Shown piece by piece: positions 46,494 to 57,484 of a stretch of 64,000 nucleotides of DNA (position 1 is the first letter of the stretch; the number at the start of each line of letters is the position of its first letter). Below the pieces are notes generated by a model. That model was given only the letters and a program-made list of their open reading frames with translations. It ran no database searches and had not been told where the DNA came from. The translations under genes and the position numbers were made by a program. The stretch is from Hesseltinella vesiculosa (Eukaryota > Mucoromycota > Mucoromycetes > Mucorales > Cunninghamellaceae), in assembly GCA_002104935.1 (NCBI GenBank), contig MCGT01000004.1:744001-808000 (forward strand). Reading direction: 5' to 3'.

Positions 46494-49400
46494 ATGAAGT
46501 TTTCACACTCTCTTGTGATTAATGCAGTCCCAGAATGGCTTGATTATTATATCGAGTAAGCGTCTCGTCGACTTTATCGTTACACAGCCTGGCGTGACAT
46601 ATTTTTTTTTTTTTTTTAGCTATGATCACTTGAAAAAAATCGTGTACAAGATCGAACGAGTCAAGGTGTTGCAAAGGCCTGAAGACGCAGAGCAAAGAGT
46701 CGGCTCTAGTAAACAGGAAAAGCCCAGAATTGACTCTAGCGAGCAGATCAATGATGACGACGCCAGGTTTTTATCTGAGCTGGACAAGCAGCTACAGAAA
46801 ATCGTCAACTTCTACCAAGAAAAGTCAGGCGAAATCCTGGAAGATGCCAGCACCCTACGCGAACAATTTGATCAGTTCAATGTGCCTCTGCCTCCCAGCC
46901 CCCGCCCGCGTGACAGCCTTGGCCTGGAACGCATGCCCAGTCACGGCACCATAGCAAGCAGCAACCTGGAAAAGCTCGACTCGCTCTTGGCTGGTGAACC
47001 CGTCATCGACGATATCGGCGCTGCGCCCATGCCCAATGAAATCCCCGACGAATCAGGGGAGCATTTACCGCAACGCAGAGCCACGATGGCGTCCACCACC
47101 ACCGCCTCTTCAGGAGGCCGTTTGGATCGCTCAGACACCATCCAATCGGCAGTCCATTCGGCCAGGCATAGCCAACGATCGCACTCCATGGACGCTACGC
47201 ACGCTAGCCAAGAGCAGCCTGCTGCCAAAGTCAAACGCAACCGTTCCATGGCCATCCAGAGCCAGGTCAAACACCCCTTTTACGAGCATCGTCGCCCATC
47301 CATCCTAGCCCCGACCATGGAGCAATTCAACCAATACCAAAACTTCCGTGCCCGTTGCGCCACCACCTACATCAATCTGTTCGAGCTCAAGTCTTACATC
47401 GACATGAACAAGGCCGGCTTCCGCAAGATCCTGAAAAAATGGGACAAGGTCACCGGCTCCAACCTGAAGGAATCTTACTTTGAAAAGATCGTCATGACCA
47501 CTGAGCCCTTTTTGCCCCAGCAAACCGACGACATCAACAAAGCCTCCGACCTTGTCGTTGCCATGTATGCGGCTGTCTTTACCAAGGGTGACACCCATGC
47601 TGCCATAGGGGAACTGAAGCTGCATATGCGCGACCACATCACCTTTGAACGTAACACCGTCTGGAAAGACATGGTTGGCAAGGAGCGTGAAAAGCTCGAT
47701 GCGCATGCTGCCGACGTCGTCCCTGGGTTCAAATGCTGTGGCATCTTTATCTCATGGCGTTCTATCAAGAACTTCTGCTACCTGCTGGTTGCCGTCGCTT
47801 TCTTCGCCGTCTTTATGTGTATCGATGTCCTTGGCGATAGAGAAGCGACGAAATGTCTTGCCCTGCTACTCTTTGCTGCCGTCATGTGGGCCTTTGAAGT
47901 AAGAAAAAAAAAGACACGGCGCCGTTTTAAACGCCTTTTTTTTTTTAGGCCATGCCTTTGTATGCCACATCCTATTTGATACCCGTGCTTATCCCACCTA
48001 TGCATATCATCAAACAGAATGGTGAAATCCTCTCCGCAGCGGCAGCGTCGAAACTGGTATTTGGCAGTATGTTCAACGGGACAATCATGGTGCTCTTGGG
48101 TGGGTTCGCAATCGCGGCAGCCCTGAGCAAATTTGGGGTGGCAAAGGCATTTGCTTCGACGGTCTTGTCCCATGCTGGTGAACGGCCTGCCTATGTGATT
48201 TTGGTGGTCATGTACCTGGCCTGCTTCCTTTGCATGTGGATCAGTAATGTTGCCACACCTGTCCTCTGCTTCAGCTTGGTACAGGTAAAAAACCGAATGA
48301 AAAAGTGAAAGCGCAAACGCACGTGGTTCATTTCTTTGACTTAGCCCATTCTACGAACGCTGCCTCCCATGTCGACCGTCGGTCCGGCTTTAATCCTCGG
48401 TATTGCCTTGGCCAGCTGTGTCGGTGGTCTGACCACGCCCATCTCCTCGCCTCAAAATATCATCACCTTGCAGTACATGAAACCCAGTATCGGCTGGGCC
48501 TGGCTCAGCTTCTCGCTTCCTATTGCCATCATCACCATCTTGACCACATGGGGTATCATCCTGATTTACTTCAAGCCATGGATCGGGACCCCTCGCTTAA
48601 ACAAGGTGCGTCAGGTGGAGTGGAGCCGGCCGTCGTTTGATCAAGTCTATGTTTCTCTTGTCTGCCTCCTCACCATCGCTCTCTGGTGTTCTGAAACCGC
48701 CGTCAGTGAATTTTGGGGCGACAATGGCGTGATTGCTGCCATTCCGATCGTGCTCTTGTTCGGCACCGGCCATCTGACAAAGACAGACCTCAACAACTTT
48801 TTGTGGAGTGTGGTTCTATTAGCCCAGGGTGGGATGGCCCTTGGTTTTGTAAGTGTCCTGGCCCACTGTTATTTTGAAGTGCGGTGCTGATTGTGTTTTC
48901 TGTTTTTCCTCGGGGGGAAAACCGGGTTTAGGGTGTGCAATCGTCGGGCTTACTCGATATCATCGGCCACCGTATTGCGGCAGGTGTAGCTGGCATTCAA
49001 CCTTTGGGCATTGTGTTCATCTTTGGTGTCATTGTCTTGGTGTTTGCCACGTTTGTGTCTCACACCGTTGCTGCTCTCATCATCATCCCCATCGTCCAAG
49101 AGGTTGGCAATGGCCTGCATCCTATCGAGTCCAATCTGTTAGTGACAGTAAGTCCGCTTTTTTTTTTTTTTCATTGTTCGTATGACATTGACGGACTCCT
49201 TTCTCGCCATCTGTAGGTCACGGGTCTAGTTAGTTCAGGTAATTTATGCGACTTTGAGTCAGCTTTACAAAGATTTGACCTCACTCTCTCTCTTTTTTTT
49301 TATGTGTGTGTTTGTGTGTGTAGTGGCTATGGGCTTGTAAGTTGGCGATGGAGTGGCTGGGCAAAGCTTCTGCCAGGCTCACATATCTTCTTTCAATTAG

Positions 49401-49581
49401 GTCGGTGAGTGGGTTTCCCAACATGTCTGCATCCATGCTTGAAGACCCAACTGGCAAAACGTACTTGAAAACCAGAGACTTTATCTTTTGTGGGGTGCCG
49501 TCTTCGATCGTTGCTAGCGTGATCACCATCCTGCTTGGCTATGGCATAGTCGGTGGCATTGTCAGTGAACCTACAGGTTAA
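46494..49581 (+). CDS. SPX-domain low-affinity phosphate transporter (Pho87/90/91 type)
   Basis: Eight exons close in phase to 870 residues: 46494-46555, 46620-47898, 47949-48284, 48345-48848, 48932-49147, 49217-49238 (22 nt), 49324-49336 (13 nt) and 49401-49581. The N-terminal SPX domain starts 'MKFSHSLVINAVPEWLDYYI' and includes the basic 'DYDHLKKIVYKIERVKV'. After a long linker its second half contains 'YINLFELKSYIDMNKAGFRK' and 'ILKKWDKVTG'. SPX domains bind inositol pyrophosphates and so sense phosphate state. The C-terminal half is an SLC13/DASS-type permease: 'NFCYLLVAVAFFAVFMCIDV', 'WISNVATPVLCFSLVQ', 'GIALASCVGGLTTPISSPQN', and a last motif 'GLSVSGFPNMSA' rebuilt over the tiny exons. 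Yeast homologues sit in the plasma membrane (Pho87/90) or vacuole (Pho91); which type this is cannot be told. Confidence 0.93.
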
Positions 49582-49824
49582 AATCCAAATTTCTTTTACG
49601 GTACAAAAATATATATAGTTTAATAAAATAGGCATTACATAGACTTTTCAATAGCATGGTAGGATCTTGTGTCCTGAGCGGTGCTCTTTTGCAGTTCCTC
49701 ATCAAATCTCAGCCCCCCCCCCGCCCGCTGTGCAGGCGCATCGACCTTTTCATCATCACCATTCCTCCTGGTCTTGTCAAGCTAAAATACATGTTTATTT
49801 ATGTTACAGGGAGTGGACGCAGCA

Positions 49825-51958
49825 TTACTTTGGACGAGAGTCATGTGGAACCGATGGGTCATCGAGGGAATGGGCCGACGAGGAGGTCGTGGCGGACGAA
49901 GGCACGATCATGGGGTCGGTGTGCTTCGCTGTTGATTCTTCAGAGAGAGTGCTAGTTGGGAGCATGTGGCCGGTAGCATAGTTGCGTTGGTTCTTCCAGT
50001 TCTGAGGAATTGCCTTAATACAGGCTACCAGTTCCTGACACCAGCGCCGGAAACCAAGGCGCTGCAAGGCCAGCAGAATCGCCGCCAGCATCCCAGCCAC
50101 AAAGCCGATGCCAGCATTGCCAAAGGACACCAACACACCAGCCGTTACCAGCATCACCACCCACTTTTCCTTTTTCTTTTCTTCGTCGGTTTCGCCAGCA
50201 ATCACCGCATGGGCTGCATAGGCAAGCTGTCGAAATGAAACGGTAAGGAACCCGTCGGGGCAAATTCTTATTTTTTCCTTACTTCGAGGGATGACGTGAA
50301 GAGGAGGACGGCAAGAATCGATTTGGGAAAGGCATTCAACACCCCAATGAGGGAGCTACCAAAAAGAATGCCAAGCAACAGCTTGCCCATGCCGAGCAGG
50401 ATCACCGATACCTCGGAGCGAGCACCAAACCGATATTGACCCGAAAGTCCACCGGCGCCGTGGCTTTTCGCCAGGAGAGTAGGAAAAAAAAAAAAAAAAA
50501 AGACATAAGCTTATGCTTCTTTTAAATCGTGGGCGAGAGACTTACCAAACGGGCATGGCGCCAAACCAACACTGCACCAAGTTCATGATCCCCACGCTGA
50601 TAGAGATATCCATGATGCCAGCATGCTTGTCAGGGAACAGGTCGTCAATCAAGGCACACAGCCCCACCACAGAGTTCAGCAGGGTCAAGGGTATCTGACC
50701 CAAGCCTGCGTTGACAAACCCGATCCGAAAATCTTCGCTGGAGGGATGGACCACCGTGTTTGGGTAGTAGCCGCCGATCTGAGGTCTAGGCAGGTTGGTC
50801 TTGGAGCCTGCATACATGGTGACAAAGGCAAATATCACACCGAGTAAAAACAAAAGGATGGCCGTAGGCACACGCGTGTTGTAGCACGAGAACACAAACA
50901 AGAATCCCAGAAACACCCATACAAAATTGTCAGCCCATTGGTCATTGACAGCCGACATTTGCCAGGAGAGCCCTTTGACCAGTTTGTAAGCCGTTTCCAT
51001 CAGGGAAAAGCCGGTGCCCAGCTGAATGCCTGTTGAAAAAGAGAGGTGAGTACTGCGGTTTAGGCTTGGACAGCAGGAGCTTACCACGCACCACAGCAAT
51101 GGGAACATAGTTGCCGACGAGATTGATCGTTCTTGTCACACCAAGGCCTAGCACAAAAGCTCCCACGCCTACCAGGCAACGCATATAAATAAAAAATCAT
51201 AGAATAAGCATCCTTTGCCTTTATCTGATGATGCTCCACCCTGCTTTTTTACCTATGCCAGCAGCCATATTTTCACTCATCGTCATGTTGCTTGCTAAAA
51301 CCACTGCGGCGATGGCTACAGCAGTGAAAAAGGTGAATCGGCCGGTCGGTCTGCGCCACTTGTTTTTCAAGGCTTACATTTCATGGGCTGCACGCACATT
51401 GGCACCTGAAAAAAGAGGCCGGAAACAATATTCCAAATACCAGCAAACCACAGTGTACTCGTAAGGTTGATTTGGCCAGCAATCGCCAGAGAGATCATCA
51501 GTGGCAAAAAGGTGCCTAGATCACCGAGACTTCCCGAAGCCTACAAACCGACCAGAGCAACCTGTCAGATGATCTCTTTCAACGATAGCAAACCAGCACA
51601 GACAACGAGACGTCACCAACAGCTTACCTCGTGTATATTAAAGTTATTTCGAATACGAGCTGTACGCTTGCGTAGATAATCCATGTGCTCTAATAATGGA
51701 AAATATTGGCTATGCAGACGAGACAAGAAGAGAAAAAAAATAAAAATCGATCTCGCCCATTAAAAAACCCTATTTTTTTTTTTTTCCATGGCGCCGAGTC
51801 AACGTGATACGGCAAGGCGCTGTGTCACCATTGGTAATCTGATCGGGAGCATCCATCAAGGCGTCATAATGCGTTATCATATCTAGAAAATAGCAAACAT
51901 TCGGTACAAAGTGATTGGTAGAAACGGCTGACGGTATGCTTAGACTTTTATCTTCCAT
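49825..51958 (-). CDS. Molybdate transporter, MOT1 family
   Basis: About eight exons are needed. Clear ones begin near 51540 ('ASGSLGDLGTFLPLMISLAI', ending 'QVPMCVQPMK') and continue through 'SIAAVVLASNMTMSENMAAG', 'GVGAFVLGLGVTRTINLVGN' and 'GIQLGTGFSLMETAY'. The large exon near 51030-50545 ends 'NLVQCWFGAMPVC', followed by 'HGAGGLSGQYRFGARSEVSV'. Both MOT1 signatures, the 'PMxVQPMK' loop and 'MPVCHGAGGLSGQYRFGARS', are present and assembled across splices. MOT1 proteins resemble SulP transporters without the STAS domain and move molybdate, needed for molybdenum cofactor enzymes such as nitrate reductase. No STAS domain is seen here either. The 5' exon (start at 51958) is less certain. The cytosolic tail is Ser-rich. 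Confidence 0.9.
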
Positions 51959-52117
51959 GGCTGGTCATCTTTTGCGGAAAAGTGACTGGGGGGATTCTTC
52001 TTCGGCTAGTTGTCACGCTTGCTGGTTCCAAAGCTGATAGGCCAAATGAAGATGATCTTTGAGTTTATTCGCTGGCATGCCTGTGAAATCAACGGATAAA
52101 AAAATAAAATAAAAGAA

Positions 52118-53542
52118 CTAGATAGGTGGCTTTGCTGTATCCATTTCTTGAGCCAGACGTTTCCAAGCAACTTGAAGGGCAGGCCGGTCTTGACGCAATT
52201 GGTTGACCAAGGCTTCCCAGGTATCCATTTCAGTGTCCTGCGCATTGCCACCTAGCTCAAGCAAGGTCAGAAGAGGGAGGCCCTGGTTCTGCAGCATATG
52301 CACAATGGCAGTCAGATCTTTGACGGAAAGTCCATTGCCACCAAGGTCCAAGGACGTCACGCTGCTGGTATCAAAGGCGGGGAGCGCAGGCTGGTCGTCC
52401 TCGCCAAACCCGTGGATCACGTTGTTGAAGAGGCCGACGTGCGCCAAGGTGGAGGATTGGAGAAGCGTGGCCAAGCCTGTGGCTTCCAAACCATTGTTGC
52501 CGAGCTCAATCGTCTTCAGCGAAGGAACAAGAGACAGGTGGTTGGCGGCGGGATCATCCAGGCGGTTTTGACGAAGGTGCAAGGCCTCCAGACATGTCAG
52601 GGTGTGGATACCTTGGAGAGCAGAGGATTCGATGCCATTTTGGTCCAACCATAAGCAGGTCAGGGCTGATGGGGTGGGCAGGTTGCTGAGGGCGTGGACA
52701 AGGCGGTTGCCAAAGGGAGACGAGGCTTCGAGTTTTTTTTCGTTGTTGGTTTCGAGGGAGCGTTCGAGGGCAGGGGAGTCCATGGCGGAGGGAGGGAGCT
52801 TCACATCATCGTCAGCTTCCTTGGGCGAGCACACGTGGTTCATTTTCAGTGTGCGCAGGCTGCCAAAGGTGGTACAGACAGCCGAGGCGAGCTGGCCGGC
52901 GCTTTCCATCAATGGGTTCTCGGACAGATCCAGTTCTCGGAGGGTGGTTTGTTGTGCAGTATTGCCGTGAAGGGCTTGTGCTAGGGCAGCGGCAAAGATG
53001 GCATCCATGTCGACCATGTTGAGGCGAAGTGATTGCAAACAAGCCGTGGTCGTTAGCCAGGCTGTCAAGGCAGGCGCAGCGGACGAGGCATGTGTGAAAT
53101 CGTTTCGGGTCAGGAACACATGCTGCAGTGTTGTTTGCTTTTGCAATGTGTTGAACAAAAGATCGAGAGCGTCGGCCTTCAATCCTTTATTTTCCAAATC
53201 GAGGGTCTTCAATCCTTCGTTCGAGGCCAGAGCTTCGCACAGCATTGAAAAGAGAGCAAGGTCCTCACCAAGGGTTGCGTTGCCAACATTGAGCAGCTCC
53301 AATGTATCGTTGAGAGTGAGCATCTCTGCTAGTTGATCCATGGTGTCGTGATCGATAGCATGGCCAGAGCAGTACAACTCTTTGAGGGTGGTGTTGTTGG
53401 TGATGGCTTTGAAGATCCGGGCAAGATCTTGGCTAGCGAGTCGTCGAAAGCTGAGAATGTGCAAGCTAGTGAGCTTGGGATCGTTGCTGTTGAGCTGATG
53501 GATCCATCGATCAACCGCGTCGCTATTGTCGCCCCAAGCCAT
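52118..53542 (-). CDS. Leucine-rich-repeat protein (RNI/RanGAP-NLRC3-like repeats)
   Basis: A single uninterrupted frame of 474 residues. Ribonuclease-inhibitor-type repeats of about 28 residues run through it: 'NNTTLKELYCSGHAIDHDTM', 'NDTLELLNVGNATLGEDLAL', 'NEGLKTLDLENKGLKADALD', 'TTLRELDLSENPLMESAGQL', 'PSLKTIELGNNGLEATGLAT' and 'SVTSLDLGGNGLSVKDLTAI'. An acidic insert interrupts the array around residue 250. No NACHT, F-box or other domain is attached. Such solenoids bind proteins; RanGAP itself has a conserved catalytic Arg and an acidic tail, neither of which I could identify, so a GAP function is not claimed. The lack of introns is unusual in this intron-rich window. Confidence 0.85.
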   Translation of the reverse strand: MAWGDNSDAVDRWIHQLNSNDPKLTSLHILSFRRLASQDLARIFKAITNNTTLKELYCSGHAIDHDTMDQLAEMLTLNDTLELLNVGNATLGEDLALFSMLCEALASNEGLKTLDLENKGLKADALDLLFNTLQKQTTLQHVFLTRNDFTHASSAAPALTAWLTTTACLQSLRLNMVDMDAIFAAALAQALHGNTAQQTTLRELDLSENPLMESAGQLASAVCTTFGSLRTLKMNHVCSPKEADDDVKLPPSAMDSPALERSLETNNEKKLEASSPFGNRLVHALSNLPTPSALTCLWLDQNGIESSALQGIHTLTCLEALHLRQNRLDDPAANHLSLVPSLKTIELGNNGLEATGLATLLQSSTLAHVGLFNNVIHGFGEDDQPALPAFDTSSVTSLDLGGNGLSVKDLTAIVHMLQNQGLPLLTLLELGGNAQDTEMDTWEALVNQLRQDRPALQVAWKRLAQEMDTAKPPI

Positions 53543-53885
53543 AATCGACGAATGTGTTTGGAAAAATGGTAGGAAAAGAAAAAAGCGCCCTTTTTTTTTT
53601 TTATATGTTCATCGATGGCCAATCATTGCCGATCCACTTGCTTTTTGCCTCATCGATCGTGATGATGTGCAGCGTTTATGCTACCGTTGCTATCAACGCA
53701 TAAGCTTACCAGTAGGGTGCAGGCCATTTTGTTTTCTGAGGCTGTCAATATCCATCCCATTTTTCTTTTTTTTTTTTTTTCGTTTTCGACAATACACAAA
53801 AAGGGGCATCTTTATTAGAAAGACAATAGATATCATACTTGTAGAAGGGGGAGGGGGGGGGGAATGGAGGGGAAAGAAAAAACAG
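53543..53885. other. Spacer between LRR and Sec2-type genes
   Basis: Leader of the LRR gene at the left (T-run on plus 53591-53601) and 3' flank of the Rab-GEF gene at the right (purine-rich G run near 53850). No gene. Confidence 0.4.
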
Positions 53886-53887
53886 GG

Positions 53888-55922
53888 CTATTGTTCAGAC
53901 ACAGGCTGATCGTCGGAGGCATCCATGAATAAATCTTCATTGTCATGGTGGTCATTGGTTTCGGGTTGGGCCACCATGTCCGGCTCTTCCTTGATGGGTG
54001 GGGTGGGAGGCGCGCTATTGACCTCATCCAAACTGGTGCCACGCTTGCTATCGATCTTGGATGTGTTAGTGCTGCGGGGGAATGGTGAGGATTCACTCAA
54101 AGGAGGTCCGGGGATCTCAATCTTCGGTGAGGTGGCGGAGCCAAGCTTGTCGCCCTTGACACCCAATGTGCGCAGCGTCCATGGCAAAGCACCCACGCTA
54201 TAGAAGGGAAAAAAAAAAAAGGGTCAGCAAGCTGACTCATTGGCGTTGCCAGGGCATGCTTTACCGGGCATAAAACATCTGTAGTCGCAAACGAGTGGCT
54301 TCTTGATAGAGATCAATGTTTGAGCGAGAGCTGTAATAGCCTTGACGCACGTTGCGGATAAACACATAAAATTCGCACACAGCAACAAGTCGGTCACGGC
54401 AGTAACGGTCGATGCAGGCCCAGTCGTCAAAGTAGGAGATGCGGAAACGGTAGGGCAGCGAGGCGTCGGAGCGACCACACGCTTGACAACCAGCAAAGAT
54501 GGTGGTTTGGTGGTTGCTGGAGCTGAAGCGTTCCCAGATAAGCGTTTTAGCGGCTGAGATCTTGAGTGGGTTGTCAACGGGGCGCTTGGCTTGCTCGTCA
54601 GCGAATCCTGTGGGCGCTTCTTCTATAAAGCAGGTGTTCATGACAATCGCATCGTTGATTTTACGGGCAGACAGGCGTGAATGGGGGCCAAAGCGCAGAC
54701 AGGCGTCGACGTCTTCCAGCTGACAGTGCTTCATGAATGGGGTGTTGTGCAGCTTCTTCAGCGGCATGCTGGTACCGAGCTTGATAAAGGCAATGAACTC
54801 GTCCAGCAGCATGGCGTCCAGATCGTTCGTGGTGCTTGTGGTCGAGGCCAGGCCAGAGAGCAGAGCATGGGCGCCGGCGGAGGAGACAGAGGAGGCGGAG
54901 GCGGGGGCGGAGGAGGTGGACGTGGAGGCGGAAGGCACGGCGCCATGGAGAGGGGGGTCTGAGGAGCGTTTTGGGGCGACCAGGTGGGCCATGTCGTGCA
55001 ATGCGCGTTGTTCAGGATCGACCAGCAATTCTTCACTGTCATTGCCGGTGATGGCGCTGTCAAGGGACAGGGCAGACGGGTGGTGTTCTTCAAGCTGCAT
55101 GGCTTCCATTTTTTCTCGCAGCTCCTTGAGCTGCATTTGCTCGGCAATGAGGCGTTCCTTGGTTTCGGTAAGCTGGTTTTCGAGGTGTTTCTGGGCGACC
55201 TCGAGGTTGTACTTTTCTCGTTTTTCGTTGGCAACCATGCCGTTGGCTTCTTCAAACAGACGGCGTGACAGGTCTTCCAGCTCGTTCTCAACCATGTCCT
55301 TGGAATGCTGGATCTCGGCCACGCGTTCGATCTCGTCGACGTATTTTTCGTTCAGCAGCTCCATGTCGCTCTGCAAGGCTTCAAAGGCGGCGGTCTTCTC
55401 TCCGAGCTGCTTTTCGACGTCACGGACAGACGACTGGAGTTGGCGGATATCGTTGGCTTGGTCATGAATGCGCACTTGTTCTTCGGCAAGGCGGCGTCGT
55501 ATCTGCTTCATATCTTCTTCATGGGTATCGCGTTCCTTCAAGAGATCGTCCAGCACAGGTATCACATTGTCACAGAGGGCACATTGACGGGAGTCGATGG
55601 AGACCAGGATATGTCGGCAAGCACAGTCGTCCTTCTGGTCATGGCGAGCGGTGGTAGGAGGAGGGGTGATGATGGTGCTGCCGTTGCTTTGAAAGGATGC
55701 CATGGAGTTGCGATGCTGGCCGGGGGTCGACGAGCTTGGTGACATGGGTAACGAAGGAGGCAACGGGATATACTTGGCTTCGTATGGTTCTTTTGTCATT
55801 GTTTGTTGTAGAATGGAATACACGCCGGCAATGTCCATAGCGGGACGGTCCTGGGCCGTTGTGATGCTGAGTCCCGGATCCTCATTGGTTTGAAGATGTC
55901 CATCTTCAGGTGGTGAGGCCAT
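53888..55922 (-). CDS. SEC2: Sec2-type Rab guanine nucleotide exchange factor (paralogue 1)
   Basis: Exons 55922-54265 and 54197-53888 give 655 residues. A Cys-rich N-terminal motif ('CACRHILVSIDSRQCALCDN') is followed by a long coiled coil that includes the Sec2 GEF core: 'LNEKYVDEIERVAEIQHSKD', then 'MVENELEDLSRRLFEEANGM' and 'VANEKREK'. This matches the helix of Sec2/Rabin8 that opens Sec4/Rab8. A C-terminal region, 'MPLKKLHNTPFMKHCQLEDV', 'CQACGRSDASLPYRFRISYF' and 'RYCRDRLVAVCEFYVFIRNV', follows, with a CxxC pair. The tail is Pro/Ser/Asp-rich. The family drives polarised exocytosis at hyphal tips. A second, shorter copy lies 2.7 kb away on the opposite strand. Confidence 0.93.
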
Positions 55923-55924
55923 GA

Positions 55925-56910
55925 TCCTAAACAGAAATTAGCTAACAGAAAGAGTTTCAACGAAAAAAAAATAAAAAAGATGGGACCCAAACCCAAAAAG
56001 GCCAAAAAAGACAAAAGTATAAAAACTCCCCGCTGCAAAAAGAGCCAATCAATGTCTGTGCCGTTGGAAGGCAACAATGAGCCCAACCTGGCCATTTTGT
56101 CACTTTAAAAAACAATTGTTTTGAAAAAAAAGCGTATGGTCCAACAAATGCATGTTGCATCTGACCTCATCCTTTATTTTGCAGGTGGGCTCCACGGTTT
56201 TTTTTGTAATGTTATCATTATTTTTTTTTTACTGAACTTTTAAACCACGCAGACAGCTCACGTGTGCCAACCCAAGGAAGCTTCTCCAAGGAGGGATTGG
56301 GCACATGCCTGTTGATACCTGGCTAGTTCTTCGCAAGGACTTTGTTCGGTGACTTCGGCCATGGTCATTGCTCATCCGATTTTAGCGGGTTACCAAATTC
56401 ACAATGCGTCGGTTTTCGATAGATTTTGTCCAACGGGTCTTGGCTGTTGAAAAAAAAGAAAGGACACTGCGTAATTTATTTTCAGGTCATTGCATCGATG
56501 TGAAATTTTTCATGGAAGCAGTGTCTTTATGAAAGAATTGGAAGCTGAGGCCGACTGATCAAGGTCGCCCAACCAACTTGATATCGATGATGATTTGACA
56601 CCTCTGATTCCTCAGCTAACACTGTACAGTAGGAGTCGTGTTCCATGTTGAAAACGAAGGCCCTCCCGTTTTTTTTTTTTTTTTTTTTTTGCTTGTCCTG
56701 GCAGTGAGGAAAAGAAGTGTCTATCATAGGCGCAAAAAGTAGTACCTGGGTGTAGCACGGGAAAAATTTATCCGGGCTAATCGCTTGACTCGGGTGGGAA
56801 ACACTTTTTTTTTGACTCAAAAAAAAAAGGCCTGCTTTATTTATCTTGATCCATACGGATTTGTTCACTATCTTATCATTTTCTTTCGCTTTTTGTTCTT
56901 CACTTTTCGT
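55925..56910. other. Intergenic region upstream of the Sec2-type gene and the DUF1772 gene
   Basis: The left end is an A-rich (plus) leader of the minus-strand Sec2 gene. It contains a degenerate repeat copy at about 56455-56620. No gene. Confidence 0.4.
56455..56620 (+). repeat. Dispersed repeat family, degenerate copy D
   Basis: 'GACTGATCAAGGTCGCCCAA' and 'TTTGACACCTCTGATTCCTC' plus 'AGCTAA' align with the middle of copy A ('TTTTGACACATCCGATTCCT', 'CCGCTAA') and copy B. The preceding 'CATTGCATCGATGTGAAATT' resembles 'CATATCAATGTGATATTTTA' of copy B. Both ends are lost or too diverged to place. Confidence 0.45.
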
Positions 56911-56914
56911 AATC

Positions 56915-57346
56915 ATGCCTGAATCTATTGCTCACTGTGTTGCTCTTGCTACAAACGGATCGTTGGCAGGGTTTAGTTTGTGCATTAGCTTGGTGGGCGT
57001 GCCGACGTTACTGGCCAGTAAACGCGTCCTCGAGCTGTTTCCAACGTTTTATGGCCGAGGAAAAAATCTAGCTATTGCACATATCACCGTTGGTACGATC
57101 GCCAACCTACTGACGTACAAGGAAACAAAGGAGCCAAAGTACCTGTGGACGGCCGGGTTTACAGCGGCGTTGGTCCCTTTGACTATGATCACCTTGATGC
57201 CCATCAACAACCAGTTCTTTGCCATGGCTGCCAGCCCCTCCCACGATAACGCTAAAGCCACGGTGCTCTTCAAGCAGTGGGGCCGCCGCCAGTGGGGCCG
57301 GACTGTCTCTTCGATCATTGCCTTTGGTCTTCACTTGGCACTGTAG
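56915..57346 (+). CDS. DUF1772 (anthrone oxygenase-like) membrane protein
   Basis: Single exon of 143 residues from ATG 56915, with four hydrophobic segments ('LAGFSLCISLVGVPTLLA', 'IAHITVGTIANLL', 'LWTAGFTAALVPLTMITLMP' and a last one 'TVSSIIAFGLHLAL'). 'MITLMPINNQFFA' and the later 'QWGRRQWGRTVSS' fit the DUF1772 pattern (PxNxxL...W...R). Fungal HypC-type anthrone oxygenases belong here, but most members have no known job. There are no polyketide genes nearby. The short length is normal for the family. Confidence 0.8.
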   Translation: MPESIAHCVALATNGSLAGFSLCISLVGVPTLLASKRVLELFPTFYGRGKNLAIAHITVGTIANLLTYKETKEPKYLWTAGFTAALVPLTMITLMPINNQFFAMAASPSHDNAKATVLFKQWGRRQWGRTVSSIIAFGLHLAL

Positions 57347-57484
57347 TCACAAACGAGATAAACCTGTTTTTCAGCCAATGGCCGCGCGCTGATTCATGGG
57401 AACAAGGGCGGCCAAAAAAATAAAAAATAAAAAAAGTCGCCGCCGCGGGTGTTTTTCTTTCTTCATTGTTGATCAGCACTAGCC

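Noticed and set aside
54733..55467. Open frame antisense to the Sec2-type gene, Ser/Arg-rich
   Set aside because: Composition is what the complement of a coiled-coil coding region gives.
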